64,000 nt of DNA. Origin: Roseibium album (GTDB taxonomy: Bacteria > Pseudomonadota > Alphaproteobacteria > Rhizobiales > Stappiaceae). Positions within the stretch are counted from its first letter, which is position 1; the number at the start of each line of letters is the position of its first letter. A model generated the notes under the pieces. That model was not told the origin of the DNA. It saw only the letters and a program-made list of their open reading frames with translations, and searched no databases. Below, one piece after another: positions 45,272 through 54,383 of this stretch. Location of the stretch: the NCBI RefSeq assembly GCF_001404515.1, contig NZ_CXWE01000009.1, forward strand, positions 124,001 to 188,000. Direction: 5' to 3'. The translations under genes were made by a program, and so were the position numbers.

Positions 45272-46986
45272 GTTCTGTTCCTCTGGCGCCTTCTCTCCGG
45301 GCGCCTTCCGGGTTTTCTATGCGCCCAGACGCCATCGGCAGCCATCAATTCTGTCAATATGCCCTCTCGCAGGCCCCTGTCGGCAACGCGAAGTCTGGAG
45401 CAGGTCCAACGTCGCCGGATCGCCTCGAGAATTGCGCATCCCGCAAGAACGAGGTCAGCCCTATCGGCACCAATACATGGGTTCTCCACGCGCGCCTCAT
45501 AGGGCATGTCGCGCAGTTGATCAATCATCTTCGACACATCAATGTCATCGAGCCACGTCCCGTCGACACGTCGGCGGTCATACCGCCTCAGCCCAAGATG
45601 AACGCCGGCCAGTGTCGTTACCGTTCCGGAGGTTCCGAGCATGTGCACGCGTCCGGACGAAATCGCTTCGGCCAGATTGTCGGCCAGGCTGAAGGAAGCC
45701 AGGTGTTCCGCCGCATCTTCAACCATCGCTTCGAAGATATCAGGCGTTACATGGACGCCACCATGGCGTTCGGCGAGATTGACCACTCCGACCGGAAGTG
45801 AAATCCAGGACCGGATGAAACGGGTCAAGGCATAGCCGCGAGCACCGCACCGATTTCGAAGATCCAGCCAGACGATTTCGGAAGAACCGCCGCCGATATC
45901 AAACAGGATAACACCGTCAGCTTCATGATCGACAAGCGATGCGCAGCCGGCAACAGCGAGCCGGGCTTCGGTTTCCCGGTTGACAACTTCAAGGGCAAGC
46001 CCGGTCTCCGCCTTGACCCTTTCGATGAATTCAGCTCCATTTTCCGCGGCCCGGCAGGCTTCCGTGGCAATGAGACGGGAGCGCATGACACCCCGATCGG
46101 CGAGCTTCCTGTGACAATTGGCCAATGCATCTATCGCGCGATCCATTGCCGCTGAACTCAGAAGTTTGTTGGATCCGACCCCTTCGCCCAACCTGACGAT
46201 ACGCGAATAGGCATCCACGACCCTGAAGCCCCGTTCTTCAGGGCGTGCAATCAACAATCGGCAGTTGTTCGTTCCCAGATCGAGCGCCGCATATAGGGGG
46301 GCGTTGTGCTGCCCGTGTCTCGGACGTCTGGCATGGTGTCCACGTTTCTGTTGACTGCCATCTTCAGCACCACGTACCGGCAGGCGGATGTCTGTTTCCC
46401 TCGGGCGGTGTTTCTCTTTCCCGCTCCTGACAACGGTTTCCGCGTCCGTTCCCGCCAATTTGGTCCTTGTCTCTTCGTTGCTCTTTTCAGCGGAATCAGA
46501 ATGACCGTTCTTGGCATTCCTGGAGTTTTGCCAACGGCGCCTTCCGCGTCGATTCGCAGCTTTTTTGCCTTTGGGACTGGTGACCGTTTCAGAATTCGGA
46601 TGCGCTTCGCCCGGTGGATGCGGTTGGTTCCGGCCTGAATTACCACTTTCTGCATGGTTGTTCGCAGTAGCGCGGCCCCGCCGCCGCTTTTTCCGGCGTC
46701 TTGACGAACCGGATAAATCTCCGCTGCCCTGCGCAGGGCTTTCCTGCACACTGCTTGTGTTTTCAACGGGTCCGGTCGCGCGTTGGGTCGGAATTTCTCC
46801 CGCTCCCCCAGGCAATGCCGCAGTATTGTCCTCAGGACCTGCAACATTACCTTTCGGGCCCTGCCCTGCACGGCGCTTGCGACGCCGGCGGTTCGGTCCC
46901 TTGAACTCAGAAAGAGTTCCGCTATCTCCGGACTCGTCAGCGGTACGTCGCCCGGTTCCGGGCGGTTCCTGACCTGACTCAGTCAC
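45268..46986 (-). CDS. Ppx/GppA-family phosphatase with long basic N-terminal extension
   Basis: Exopolyphosphatase or pppGpp phosphohydrolase fold. Residues about 230-550 have the family motifs ALDLGTNNCRLLIARPE, ATEACRAAENG, ILFDIGGGSSEIVWLDL and HMLGTSGTVTTLAGVHLG. The first about 225 residues are low complexity, rich in Arg, Lys, Gly, Ser, Glu and Asn, with runs such as NRRRRKRRAG and SSRRRKKRRRGRA. They look disordered and nucleic-acid-binding. A short basic tail ends the protein. Start GTG at 46986 follows AAGGT. Coupling to rlmE suggests a link to ribosome assembly or RNA; this is inference. Whether polyphosphate or pppGpp is the substrate is open. Confidence 0.88.
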   Translation of the reverse strand: MTESGQEPPGTGRRTADESGDSGTLSEFKGPNRRRRKRRAGQGPKGNVAGPEDNTAALPGGAGEIPTQRATGPVENTSSVQESPAQGSGDLSGSSRRRKKRRRGRATANNHAESGNSGRNQPHPPGEAHPNSETVTSPKGKKAANRRGRRRWQNSRNAKNGHSDSAEKSNEETRTKLAGTDAETVVRSGKEKHRPRETDIRLPVRGAEDGSQQKRGHHARRPRHGQHNAPLYAALDLGTNNCRLLIARPEERGFRVVDAYSRIVRLGEGVGSNKLLSSAAMDRAIDALANCHRKLADRGVMRSRLIATEACRAAENGAEFIERVKAETGLALEVVNRETEARLAVAGCASLVDHEADGVILFDIGGGSSEIVWLDLRNRCGARGYALTRFIRSWISLPVGVVNLAERHGGVHVTPDIFEAMVEDAAEHLASFSLADNLAEAISSGRVHMLGTSGTVTTLAGVHLGLRRYDRRRVDGTWLDDIDVSKMIDQLRDMPYEARVENPCIGADRADLVLAGCAILEAIRRRWTCSRLRVADRGLREGILTELMAADGVWAHRKPGRRPERRRQRNRT

Positions 46987-47229
46987 GTTTTACCTTTCAG
47001 GCCGTACGCGCACGCCTGTCGGGCGGCGCTTTTGACGGCCATATCTGTCGTTGGCAAAACTGTAACAGGTTGCCAGCCAATGGAAAAGCTCTCGCGCTCA
47101 CAATCTTCGCGTTGCGGATTGGCGCTCACTCGGCTGAAATTTCACAAAAAAGTCGAAAACGGTACTTGAAATCAAGATTATGATAGATGTATATCCGGCT
47201 CACTGTTCGGCTGCGTCTTAACAAACACG

Positions 47230-47244
47230 CTTTCGACTGTCTGG
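47230..47244 (+). repeat. 15-base direct repeat, left copy
   Basis: CTTTCGACTGTCTGG occurs here, 23 bases before tRNA-Gln, and again exactly at 47461-47475, shortly before the GFA-like gene. The flanking bases differ, so only the 15 bases are shared. It may be a shared promoter element or a remnant of an insertion. Confidence 0.7.
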
Positions 47245-47267
47245 CAGCTGGATTTTCCAAGCGCTGT

Positions 47268-47341
47268 TGGGGAATAGGTTAACGGTAGACCCACGGACTC
47301 TGACTCCGTTAGTCCTGGTTCGAATCCAGGTTCCCCAGCCA
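47268..47341 (+). tRNA. tRNA-Gln (anticodon CTG)
   Basis: Cloverleaf of 74 bases including an encoded CCA. The acceptor arms are TGGGGAA and TTCCCCA. The anticodon stem is ACGGA/TCCGT around the loop CTCTGAC, giving anticodon CTG. The T-arm is CCTGG/CCAGG with loop TTCGAAT. The discriminator base is G. Confidence 0.96.
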
Positions 47342-47460
47342 CTCACTTTTCCATGACTTCTGCGATTGCCGAGTTTTTTTGAGCGGCGAATAAACGCGGC
47401 ACAACGACGAATTCAGAAGGTCTGTGCGGCACAAATGTCGGCGCTGTTTTAGCTTTCTTC

Positions 47461-47475
47461 CTTTCGACTGTCTGG
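47461..47475 (+). repeat. 15-base direct repeat, right copy
   Basis: Exact second copy of CTTTCGACTGTCTGG, 231 bases from the first, with its end 31 bases before the ATG of the GFA-like gene. The two copies bracket tRNA-Gln. Confidence 0.7.
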
Positions 47476-47506
47476 TGTCCCTAAACTTGTCTGGCTGGTG
47501 ACTGAT

Positions 47507-47926
47507 ATGAATTTCTCGGGCAAATGCCTTTGTGGCGCAGTATCATACGAAGCGGATAGTGCTCCGATTGTTGTCGCGCAGTGTCACTGTGATGAGTGTC
47601 GCCGTTTGAGTGGAACTGGTCACACCGTCGGAGCCATGTTCCATACCAAGTCAGTATCGTTGAAGGGGAACTTGCATAAATTCACGTATATTTCAGCAAA
47701 AGGATCAGAAGTAACAAAGGCGTCTTGCGCGACCTGTGGCAGTCCAATTTTCGGCACCAACTCACATACTCCGGATCACATAACCATGACGCTTGGTTCG
47801 ATGGATAATGCGAATGGCCTGGAAGTTGAGGTCGTAATATTCGAACGCGACAGGCAACACTGGGATCGGCTTTCAGAAGACGTTGCCTCATTCGAGACCC
47901 AACCAGATTGGAAGCCTGATAGCTGA
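47507..47926 (+). CDS. GFA-family (glutathione-dependent formaldehyde-activating enzyme-like) protein
   Basis: Small zinc protein of the Gfa/CENP-V fold. The 139-residue product has the expected cysteine pattern: GKCLCGAVSYEA, QCHCDECRRLSGTG and SCATCGSPIF, plus HITMTLGSMD later. Most family members are not proven to act on formaldehyde, so the enzyme activity is uncertain. I chose ATG at 47507; GTG at 47498 adds three residues. It stands alone after tRNA-Gln and ends about 100 bases before a strong terminator. Confidence 0.88.
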   Translation: MNFSGKCLCGAVSYEADSAPIVVAQCHCDECRRLSGTGHTVGAMFHTKSVSLKGNLHKFTYISAKGSEVTKASCATCGSPIFGTNSHTPDHITMTLGSMDNANGLEVEVVIFERDRQHWDRLSEDVASFETQPDWKPDS

Positions 47927-48431
47927 AGCGATCGGTAGATCGGACAATGCCCCGGGCAGCGGCAACGTCTGCTGAGCCGACCTTGGTGCTGATCACTGCC
48001 AATGTCTGCAATGGTTACGAACAAAGCCGCGCCCTGGAGCGCGGCTCTTTTGTTCCGCAGCGGATGTTCGATCTTGGAGAGGATCAGCTCGTCAGCATCC
48101 CGTCGACAAATTCAGTTCATGTTTCCCGCACTGGCGATTCTGCTCGGCCCAAACGCCAGAGCGCCGGACAAGCCCGCGGCGGGATATTGCAACCCTGTCA
48201 ATTTAGTCACTAGCCATTCGTCGCATGCGTGTACTCCCTGTCGTCATTCGGGTCACTTTGAGGTCCGAAATCGTATGCCATTGTCGAAAAAGCCAATGGG
48301 TGAAAATTAAATTCCAGCTTCAATATTGACGCTGCGGAATTTTCAGCATCTGATTGTTCTACCGATAACCAAGGCATTGGTGTGTTTCACTTTTTTGAAA
48401 CGCAAACAGTGTGCAGGGGAAGGAATGAGTC
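47927..48431. other. 505-base intergenic region before the sulfatase operon
   Basis: No convincing gene is seen. It contains one strong terminator at 48025 and, after about 48280, AT-rich sequence that probably holds the promoter of the sulfatase-Bat operon. A short plus-strand reading frame runs through the terminator and is rejected. Confidence 0.7.
48025..48052 (+). terminator. Rho-independent terminator after the GFA-like gene
   Basis: Arms AGCCGCGC and GCGCGGCT form a perfect eight-base stem with a six-base loop, followed by CTTTTGTT. Confidence 0.88.
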
Positions 48432-50036
48432 ATGAAATTCAGGTATAATCTGCTGGCCGCAAAACTGGCTGTTTGTGCGGCCGGAGCGCTTGCGCTGGCC
48501 GAGTTTGCGCCCGCGATGGCGCAATCGGGAGACAAACCCAACATTCTTGTCATCTGGGGTGACGATGTCGGGCAATCCAACATCTCCGCCTACACATTTG
48601 GCCTCATGGGATACCAGACGCCAAACATAGACCGCGTTGCCAAGGAAGGCATGATGTTCACCGACTACTATGGTGAGCAATCATGCACGGCCGGACGTTC
48701 ATCCTATATCATGGGGCAGAGCGTGTTTCGTACGGGTCTGTCGAAAGTCGGATTGCCGGGTGCCGATCTCGGCATGCAGGAAGAAGATCCGACGATAGCC
48801 GGTCTGTTGAAAGCACAAGGCTATGTTACAGGCCAGTTCGGCAAGAACCATCTTGGCGACAAAGACGAGCACCTGCCCACCAACCACGGGTTCGACGAAT
48901 TCTTCGGCAACCTCTATCACCTGAATGCGGAAGAAGAACCGGAAAACGAGGACTATCCAGGCAATGCAGTCATGCCTGACGGCCGCACCTTCCGCGAAAC
49001 CTTCGGACCTCGCGGGGTGATCAAGTCTTCGGCCGACGGCACTATCGAAGACACCGGCCCCCTTACCAAGAAACGGATGGAAACCGTCGACGAGGAGTCG
49101 ATTGCCGGCGCTGTCGATTTCATCAAGCGCGCGCATGAACAGGGCAAACCGTTTTACGTCTGGTGGAACGGAACGCGCATGCATTTTCGCACGCATGTCA
49201 AACCGGAAATGCGGGAAGAAGCGAACAAGATCGCAGGTCGTAACGTCGATGAATACACCGCAGGCATGATCGAACATGACATGCAAGTCGGGCAACTGCT
49301 CGATCTGCTGGATGAACTCGGCATCACCGACAACACCATCGTCCACTATTCGACGGACAACGGTCCGCACTACAACACCTGGCCGGATGCTGCTTCTACG
49401 CCTTTCTTTGGTGAGAAAAACACCAACTGGGAAGGTGGCTGGCGCGTTCCGTCCATGGTGCGCTGGCCCGGCAAGATCGAAGCGGGCTCGATCTCCAACG
49501 AAATCATGCACCACATGGACTGGCTGCCGACATACCTGGCAGCAGCTGGTGTCCCGGACATCAAGGAACAGTTGAAGCAAGGTGGCGTCCAGGCAATCGG
49601 GCGTGAGTACAAGGTGCATCTTGACGGCTACAACATGTTGCCTGTCTTGCTGGGAGAAGCCGAAGAAGGGCCCCGTCGGGAAATCTTCTATTTTTCCGAT
49701 GACGGAGATCTGACAGCGCTTCGGTACAACGACTGGAAAATGATCTTCATGGAGCAGAAGGAATACAAGACCTTCCGGGCATGGATAGAGCCGTTCACCG
49801 CGCTGCGTGTGCCGCTGATATTCAACCTGCGCAGAGACCCTTATGAACGTTCCTACCAGACTTCGAACACCTATTATGACTGGCTGATCGACCGGGCGTA
49901 CCTGCTTGTTCCGGCACAACAATATGTCGGACAGTTCCTGGCGACATTCCAGGAATTCCCACCACGTCAGAAAGCGGCGAGTTTCTCGCTGGACCAGGTC
50001 ATGGACAAGCTCAGCACGCCTGGCGGCGCGCAATAG
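48432..50036 (+). CDS. Secreted sulfatase (formylglycine type)
   Basis: Periplasmic or secreted sulfate-ester hydrolase of the alkaline phosphatase superfamily. The 534-residue product has a signal peptide (AAGALALAEFAPAMAQ). It also has metal-binding ILVIWGDDVGQSN, the maturation motif CTAGRSSYIMGQ in which Cys becomes formylglycine, GKNHLGDKDEHLPTNHGFDEFFG, and the second metal site STDNGPHYNTWPD. The substrate is not readable; marine relatives act on sulfated glycans or aryl sulfates. The start has AAGGAA eight bases upstream. A second secreted hydrolase follows 127 bases later, then the MoxR-Bat genes. A formylglycine-generating enzyme is not in the window. Confidence 0.93.
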   Translation: MKFRYNLLAAKLAVCAAGALALAEFAPAMAQSGDKPNILVIWGDDVGQSNISAYTFGLMGYQTPNIDRVAKEGMMFTDYYGEQSCTAGRSSYIMGQSVFRTGLSKVGLPGADLGMQEEDPTIAGLLKAQGYVTGQFGKNHLGDKDEHLPTNHGFDEFFGNLYHLNAEEEPENEDYPGNAVMPDGRTFRETFGPRGVIKSSADGTIEDTGPLTKKRMETVDEESIAGAVDFIKRAHEQGKPFYVWWNGTRMHFRTHVKPEMREEANKIAGRNVDEYTAGMIEHDMQVGQLLDLLDELGITDNTIVHYSTDNGPHYNTWPDAASTPFFGEKNTNWEGGWRVPSMVRWPGKIEAGSISNEIMHHMDWLPTYLAAAGVPDIKEQLKQGGVQAIGREYKVHLDGYNMLPVLLGEAEEGPRREIFYFSDDGDLTALRYNDWKMIFMEQKEYKTFRAWIEPFTALRVPLIFNLRRDPYERSYQTSNTYYDWLIDRAYLLVPAQQYVGQFLATFQEFPPRQKAASFSLDQVMDKLSTPGGAQ

Positions 50037-50163
50037 GTTCTGTCTCACTTCGGATCCGGGCGGCGGAAGATCACGCTGCCCGGATCCTCAATACGCGTAC
50101 ACAGCGCGAGAGTTTACAGCGACTAACCTTCAGCCCCAAGATCGCAAACGGAGAGAACAAGCA

Positions 50164-51858
50164 ATGATTGACGCAACATTGCGAGTGACATCGGTGGGTG
50201 CGATTGTCGCCTGCATATTCAGCCCGACAGCGTATGCCGACGACGGACATCCAAGGCTTGTTCTCCAAATCACGGTCGATCAGTTGCGTGGCGATCTTAT
50301 TGACCGGAACCTGAAGCACTTTGGTGAAGGTGGTTTTCGCTATCTTCTGGACAACGGCACCTATTTTACCAACGCACATCACCGTCATGCCAACACTGAA
50401 ACCATTGTCGGACACACCACTCTTGCGACCGGAACAGACCCGTCGATCCACGGAATGGTTGCCAATCTCTGGTTCGATCGCGAAACCGGCACCCCTTTCT
50501 ACAATGTTCAGGACCCCGACTACCCGCTCCTCGCGCAGGCAGGCATAGACCAATCGACAGAGATTGACCCCACGCAGAGAGCCGCAACTTCGGATGGACG
50601 GTCGCCGGCCGCGATCCTGTCGTCGACATTCTCGGACGAAATCGCGATCGGCATTGGTGGCAACCCAAAAATCTTCGGGGTTTCGGTCAAGGATCGAGGT
50701 GCCATCTCAATGGCTGGTCACAGCGGTGACGCCTATTGGTTCTCCAAGAGTGAAGGTCGTTTCGTAACTTCGAAATATTACATGGAAGCCTATCCCGAGT
50801 GGGTCGGCAACTGGAATGATTCCGGGCAAGTTGCAGCATTCGCGGAGACGAACTGGAGCCTGTCGGACAAGGTCGATACCTACCGGTTCGGCAACATGGA
50901 CGACGCGGAATGGGAAACGGACTTTCCCGGCTTCGGACGCGTTTTTCCCCACCCCTACGGTGCTGGTGACGGGAAATACTATACCACGTTGCTGACGCTC
51001 AGTCCCGCCGGTGACGAACTGACGGCATCGTTTGCGAAAGAACTCCTGGACGCCGAGGATCTGGGCAAGGACGACGTCACCGATTACCTGTCAGTAAGTT
51101 TTTCCTCGACAGACTATGTTGGTCATATCTTCGGCCCATCGAGCCTTGAAGCAGAAGACAACCTGCGCCGTCTCGACGCTACAATTGCCGGGTTGCTGAA
51201 ACACGTCGACGAGACAGTCGGTCTTGAGAATACCCTTGTTGTTCTGTCGGCTGACCATGGCGCTGCCGAAGTGCCTGGTTATCTGAATTCGCTCGGCATT
51301 CCCGCGAGCTATTTCTCGTTTGACGACGTCGACACGCATTCTGCAGCCGCAAACCTTCGACAAGAATTCGGGTTTGCGAGTGAGATGATCGAGAGTTTCT
51401 CGCAACCATACGTTTATCTGGACGAGGCATTTCTTGACGAAAACGACCTGGACAAACGCATCGTAGCGAGGCGTCTGGCGGACGAACTTCAAAAAATGCC
51501 TGGCATTGCTTTCGCTTTTTCAAGCGACGATCTCCGGTCCGGTCGTGTCGCTGTCACGCCCGTTTCCAGCGCGGTCTTGTCCAACTTTCACTCCGAAAGG
51601 TCTGGCGACATCTACATCGTGTTTGAACCACATTGGTTTGTCGGCGACTTCGATGGACTGCACGTGGCGTCACATCACGGGTCCCCTTGGTCCTATGACA
51701 CGCACGTGCCCATAATCATTGCCGGTCAGGGCATCGACAAGAAACGAGTTGCAAGGCGAGTTGAAACAATTGACCTTGCTCCGACTTTGTCTGCGCTCCT
51801 GAAAATCAAGGAGCCGAGTGGATCGTTGGGGATGGTTCTGCACGAAGTCCTTAAATGA
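50164..51858 (+). CDS. Secreted alkaline phosphatase/phosphodiesterase, PafA-like
   Basis: Exported hydrolase of the alkaline phosphatase superfamily. The 564-residue product has a signal peptide (TSVGAIVACIFSPTAYADD), LVLQITVDQLRGDLIDR with a metal Asp, and ANTETIVGHTTLATGTDPSIHGMVANLWFD with the nucleophile Thr as in PafA and nucleotide pyrophosphatases. It also has FSSTDYVGHIFGPSS and VLSADHGAAEVP with the second metal site, and HGSPWSYDTHVPIIIAG near the end. The ATG at 50164 follows GGAGAG; a longer reading from 49906 would overlap the sulfatase. The moxR gene starts at or just after its stop. The substrate is probably a phosphomonoester; this is inference. Confidence 0.9.
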   Translation: MIDATLRVTSVGAIVACIFSPTAYADDGHPRLVLQITVDQLRGDLIDRNLKHFGEGGFRYLLDNGTYFTNAHHRHANTETIVGHTTLATGTDPSIHGMVANLWFDRETGTPFYNVQDPDYPLLAQAGIDQSTEIDPTQRAATSDGRSPAAILSSTFSDEIAIGIGGNPKIFGVSVKDRGAISMAGHSGDAYWFSKSEGRFVTSKYYMEAYPEWVGNWNDSGQVAAFAETNWSLSDKVDTYRFGNMDDAEWETDFPGFGRVFPHPYGAGDGKYYTTLLTLSPAGDELTASFAKELLDAEDLGKDDVTDYLSVSFSSTDYVGHIFGPSSLEAEDNLRRLDATIAGLLKHVDETVGLENTLVVLSADHGAAEVPGYLNSLGIPASYFSFDDVDTHSAAANLRQEFGFASEMIESFSQPYVYLDEAFLDENDLDKRIVARRLADELQKMPGIAFAFSSDDLRSGRVAVTPVSSAVLSNFHSERSGDIYIVFEPHWFVGDFDGLHVASHHGSPWSYDTHVPIIIAGQGIDKKRVARRVETIDLAPTLSALLKIKEPSGSLGMVLHEVLK

Positions 51859-51887
51859 GCTTGCCCGGATCAGACAGGAAGCCGCAG

Positions 51888-52895
51888 ATGTCAGAAGCAC
51901 ACCAGCAGATCCAGCAGCTCAAGGAGCGCATGCAGAAATCGATTGTTGGACAGGAAGATGTGATTGATCGGCTGATCATCGGCCTGCTGGCCAATGGCAA
52001 CCTCCTGATCGAGGGGTTGCCCGGACTTGCAAAGACACGTGCGATCAAGGCCATGGCGAAGAACATGGAGGCAGATTTCAGCCGTATTCAGTTCACACCG
52101 GACCTGCTTCCCTCCGATGTGACCGGCACCGAAGTCTATCATCAGTCAGGCGGCAGCGGCACGTTCCGTTTCGAACCTGGACCCATATTCGCCAATATCG
52201 TGCTGGCGGACGAGATCAACCGCGCGCCGGCCAAGGTACAGGCTGCCCTTCTTGAGGCTATGGAAGAACGGCAGGTGACCGTCAGCGGCAAGACACACAA
52301 GATGGAACCGTTGTTCATGGTGATGGCAACGCAGAATCCGGTTGAACAGGAAGGCACTTATCCGCTCCCCGAGGCGCAGATGGACAGGTTTCTCATGCAC
52401 GTGCTGATCACCTATCCACCGGTCGACGATGAAATCAGGATCATCCAGCTAGTCCGATCCGAAGAAACGGCAGCGCTTGTGCCGGCGGCGAAAGAAGCTG
52501 AAGTCGCCGAACATCCGGATAAATCTTTGTCACCGGTTCCACAAGACGCCGTTTTCGCGGCCCGTTCGCAAATAGCCGGAATACACGTCTCCGAAGCGAG
52601 CGAGCGATACATGGCCGACCTTGTGCAAGCGACGCGAACGCCGGAAATCTACGGCGGCGAGTTGAGACGCTGGATTGAAGTCGGGGCCAGTCCCCGTGCG
52701 TCGCTGGCGCTCGACAAGTGCAGCCGGACCCATGCCTGGCTGAACGAGCGTGACTATGTCGACCCGCTGGACATCAGAGCGATTGTTCACGACGTACTCC
52801 GGCACCGGCTCACTTTGAGCTTCGAAGCCGATGGCGACGGCGTGACACCGGACAGGGTCGTGGACGAAATTGTCACCTTGGTGGCCCTGACCTGA
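51888..52895 (+). CDS. MoxR-family AAA+ ATPase
   Basis: Chaperone-like ATPase that, with VWA-domain partners, helps mature or activate client proteins, often by metal or cofactor insertion. The 335-residue product has Walker A EGLPGLAKT at 43-50, DLLPSDVTGTEVY, Walker B IVLADEINRAP, sensor MATQNPVEQEGTYPLPEAQMDRF and a C-terminal lid domain. I chose ATG at 51888 with AGGAAG seven bases upstream. An ATG at 51855 overlaps the phosphatase TGA as ATGA and is a real alternative that would couple the two genes. The Bat genes follow ten bases later. Confidence 0.93.
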   Translation: MSEAHQQIQQLKERMQKSIVGQEDVIDRLIIGLLANGNLLIEGLPGLAKTRAIKAMAKNMEADFSRIQFTPDLLPSDVTGTEVYHQSGGSGTFRFEPGPIFANIVLADEINRAPAKVQAALLEAMEERQVTVSGKTHKMEPLFMVMATQNPVEQEGTYPLPEAQMDRFLMHVLITYPPVDDEIRIIQLVRSEETAALVPAAKEAEVAEHPDKSLSPVPQDAVFAARSQIAGIHVSEASERYMADLVQATRTPEIYGGELRRWIEVGASPRASLALDKCSRTHAWLNERDYVDPLDIRAIVHDVLRHRLTLSFEADGDGVTPDRVVDEIVTLVALT

Positions 52896-52905
52896 GGAGC
52901 AGGCG

Positions 52906-53910
52906 ATGCGTGATGTCTCCGCGCGCACCAGAAGTGGCCTAAACAGGCACGTTTCCCGGCCATCGACCCGGATCGACCCGAGGGTACAGGTCGATGTGTC
53001 ACATCTGCGCGCGCTCGAGGGGAAAGCGAGGAACCTGACACTTTTGCCCGCCCAACCGGTCTCAAGTGTCTTGAACGGCCGTCATGCGTCGAGGCTAAGG
53101 GGACGCGGACTGAATTTTGAAGAACTGCGCGGTTACCTGCCAGGCGACGATCCACGAATGATCGACTGGAAAGTTACGGCCAGAACAGGTGCAGCCCATG
53201 TCAGGGTCTATAGCGAGGAACGGGACCGCCCCGCCCTTCTGGTCGTGGACCAGCGGATGTCCATGTTCTTCGGCACCCGGCTGAACATGAAATCGGTAAC
53301 GGCTGCCGAAGCTGCGGCGTTTATCGCATTTCGGATTCTCGGTCAGGGTGATCGCGTCGGCGGCGTCATATTCGGCGACAATCAGGTTTCCGAACTGCGA
53401 CCCAAGCGAAGCCGCGCCGCAATTAACCGGTTTCTGGTTTCCCTTGAACGTGCAAACGGACTGTTGCATGCCGAGGCGCCGAATGTCGAGCGCCCGCTGC
53501 TTTTGAACCAACCGCTTCAGTCAGTTGTGCGCATCGCTCACCGCGATCATCTTGTCGTCATCATCAGTGATTTCGATGGCCTGGATCAGCAAACCGGCAG
53601 GCTGGTCAGTTCCATCGCACGGCACAATGACGTCGTCCTGTGTCCGGTGACAGATCCGATTTCAGAAGATGTGCCCCGGAACATGAAACTTGTCGTTTCC
53701 GATGGTGAGTTGCAGGTCGAGTTGGATACCGGGCCCTCGGAAACATTCAAGAGACTGTCGGATTTTGCTTCGGGCCGAATAGCCGAAATTCTGACCTGGC
53801 AAAGGAAGTACGGCATTCCGGTGTTGCCGTTGAGCGCCGGAGAAGACACGGTTGACCAATTGCGCCGTCTGATGGGCCAGCGGCCGGGGTCTCGGAGGGC
53901 TGACCGGTGA
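52906..53910 (+). CDS. DUF58-domain protein
   Basis: Standard partner of MoxR ATPases with a VWA-like fold. The 334-residue product has the DUF58 core RGRGLNFEELRGYLPGDDPR followed by MIDWKVTARTG at about 65-95. A VWA-like strand LLVVDQRMSMFFG follows, whose metal site differs from the classical DxSxS, as is usual in this family, and then VVIISDFDGLD. No membrane segment is obvious. GGAGCAGG precedes the ATG. It overlaps the next gene by four bases (GTGA). It probably links MoxR to the membrane VWA proteins. Confidence 0.92.
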   Translation: MRDVSARTRSGLNRHVSRPSTRIDPRVQVDVSHLRALEGKARNLTLLPAQPVSSVLNGRHASRLRGRGLNFEELRGYLPGDDPRMIDWKVTARTGAAHVRVYSEERDRPALLVVDQRMSMFFGTRLNMKSVTAAEAAAFIAFRILGQGDRVGGVIFGDNQVSELRPKRSRAAINRFLVSLERANGLLHAEAPNVERPLLLNQPLQSVVRIAHRDHLVVIISDFDGLDQQTGRLVSSIARHNDVVLCPVTDPISEDVPRNMKLVVSDGELQVELDTGPSETFKRLSDFASGRIAEILTWQRKYGIPVLPLSAGEDTVDQLRRLMGQRPGSRRADR

Positions 53911-54383
53911 AAGAAGAATGGAAGGGCTTGAGCCTTACCGAGCTTATTGCACTGCTTGAGCCGGTACCCGAGCCTGATTCAGTTTCCATGCTGCCTCAAA
54001 CCGCCGGCTGGATATGGCTCGGTCTCCTGTTACTCGCGGTGACGGTCTTTCTCGTGCACCGTATCTGGCGTCATCGACAGAAGAACGCCTATCGACGTGA
54101 AGCCTTGAGCGAACTTGCCCTTTGCAGAAACGATCCTGCCGCCATGGGCCTCCTGCTGCGACGAACTGCGCTTGCGGCCTATCCAAGAGCAACCGTCGCC
54201 TCGTTGTTTGGCAAGGAATGGTTGCGTTTCCTCGATAGCACCTATGGTGGTGAAGGGTTTTCCACTGGACCTGGCCAGGTCCTGAGTATGGGGCCTTACC
54301 AACACACGCCCGCTGACACGACGGTCGCGTCACTTGTTGAGGAATGGATCAAACAGCACCGAATTGAGGGCTTTGATGTCTGA
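53907..54383 (+). CDS. DUF4381-domain membrane protein of the Bat operon
   Basis: Small membrane protein always seen between DUF58 and the VWA genes in proteobacterial Bat operons. The 158-residue product has ELIALLEPVPEPDSVSMLPQ, one membrane segment at about 33-52 (TAGWIWLGLLLLAVTVFLVH), a basic flank, and a soluble helical domain (LLLRRTALAAYPRATVASLFGKEWLRFLD). It starts with GTG overlapping the DUF58 stop, and its own stop lies inside the start of the next gene (8-base overlap). The role is unknown beyond the complex. Confidence 0.88.
   Translation: MKEEWKGLSLTELIALLEPVPEPDSVSMLPQTAGWIWLGLLLLAVTVFLVHRIWRHRQKNAYRREALSELALCRNDPAAMGLLLRRTALAAYPRATVASLFGKEWLRFLDSTYGGEGFSTGPGQVLSMGPYQHTPADTTVASLVEEWIKQHRIEGFDV

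Noticed and set aside
48002..48310. 102-codon plus-strand frame in the gap before the sulfatase
   Set aside because: It runs through a strong terminator, lacks a ribosome site and has no family features.
47268..48431. Genomic island at the tRNA-Gln 3' end
   Set aside because: No integrase gene or repeat of the tRNA 3' end was found downstream; only the GFA-like gene follows.
48699..50048. 449-codon open frame on the minus strand opposite the sulfatase gene
   Set aside because: It is a shadow of the sulfatase frame; the translation has no recognisable domain and is rich in the residues expected from antisense reading.
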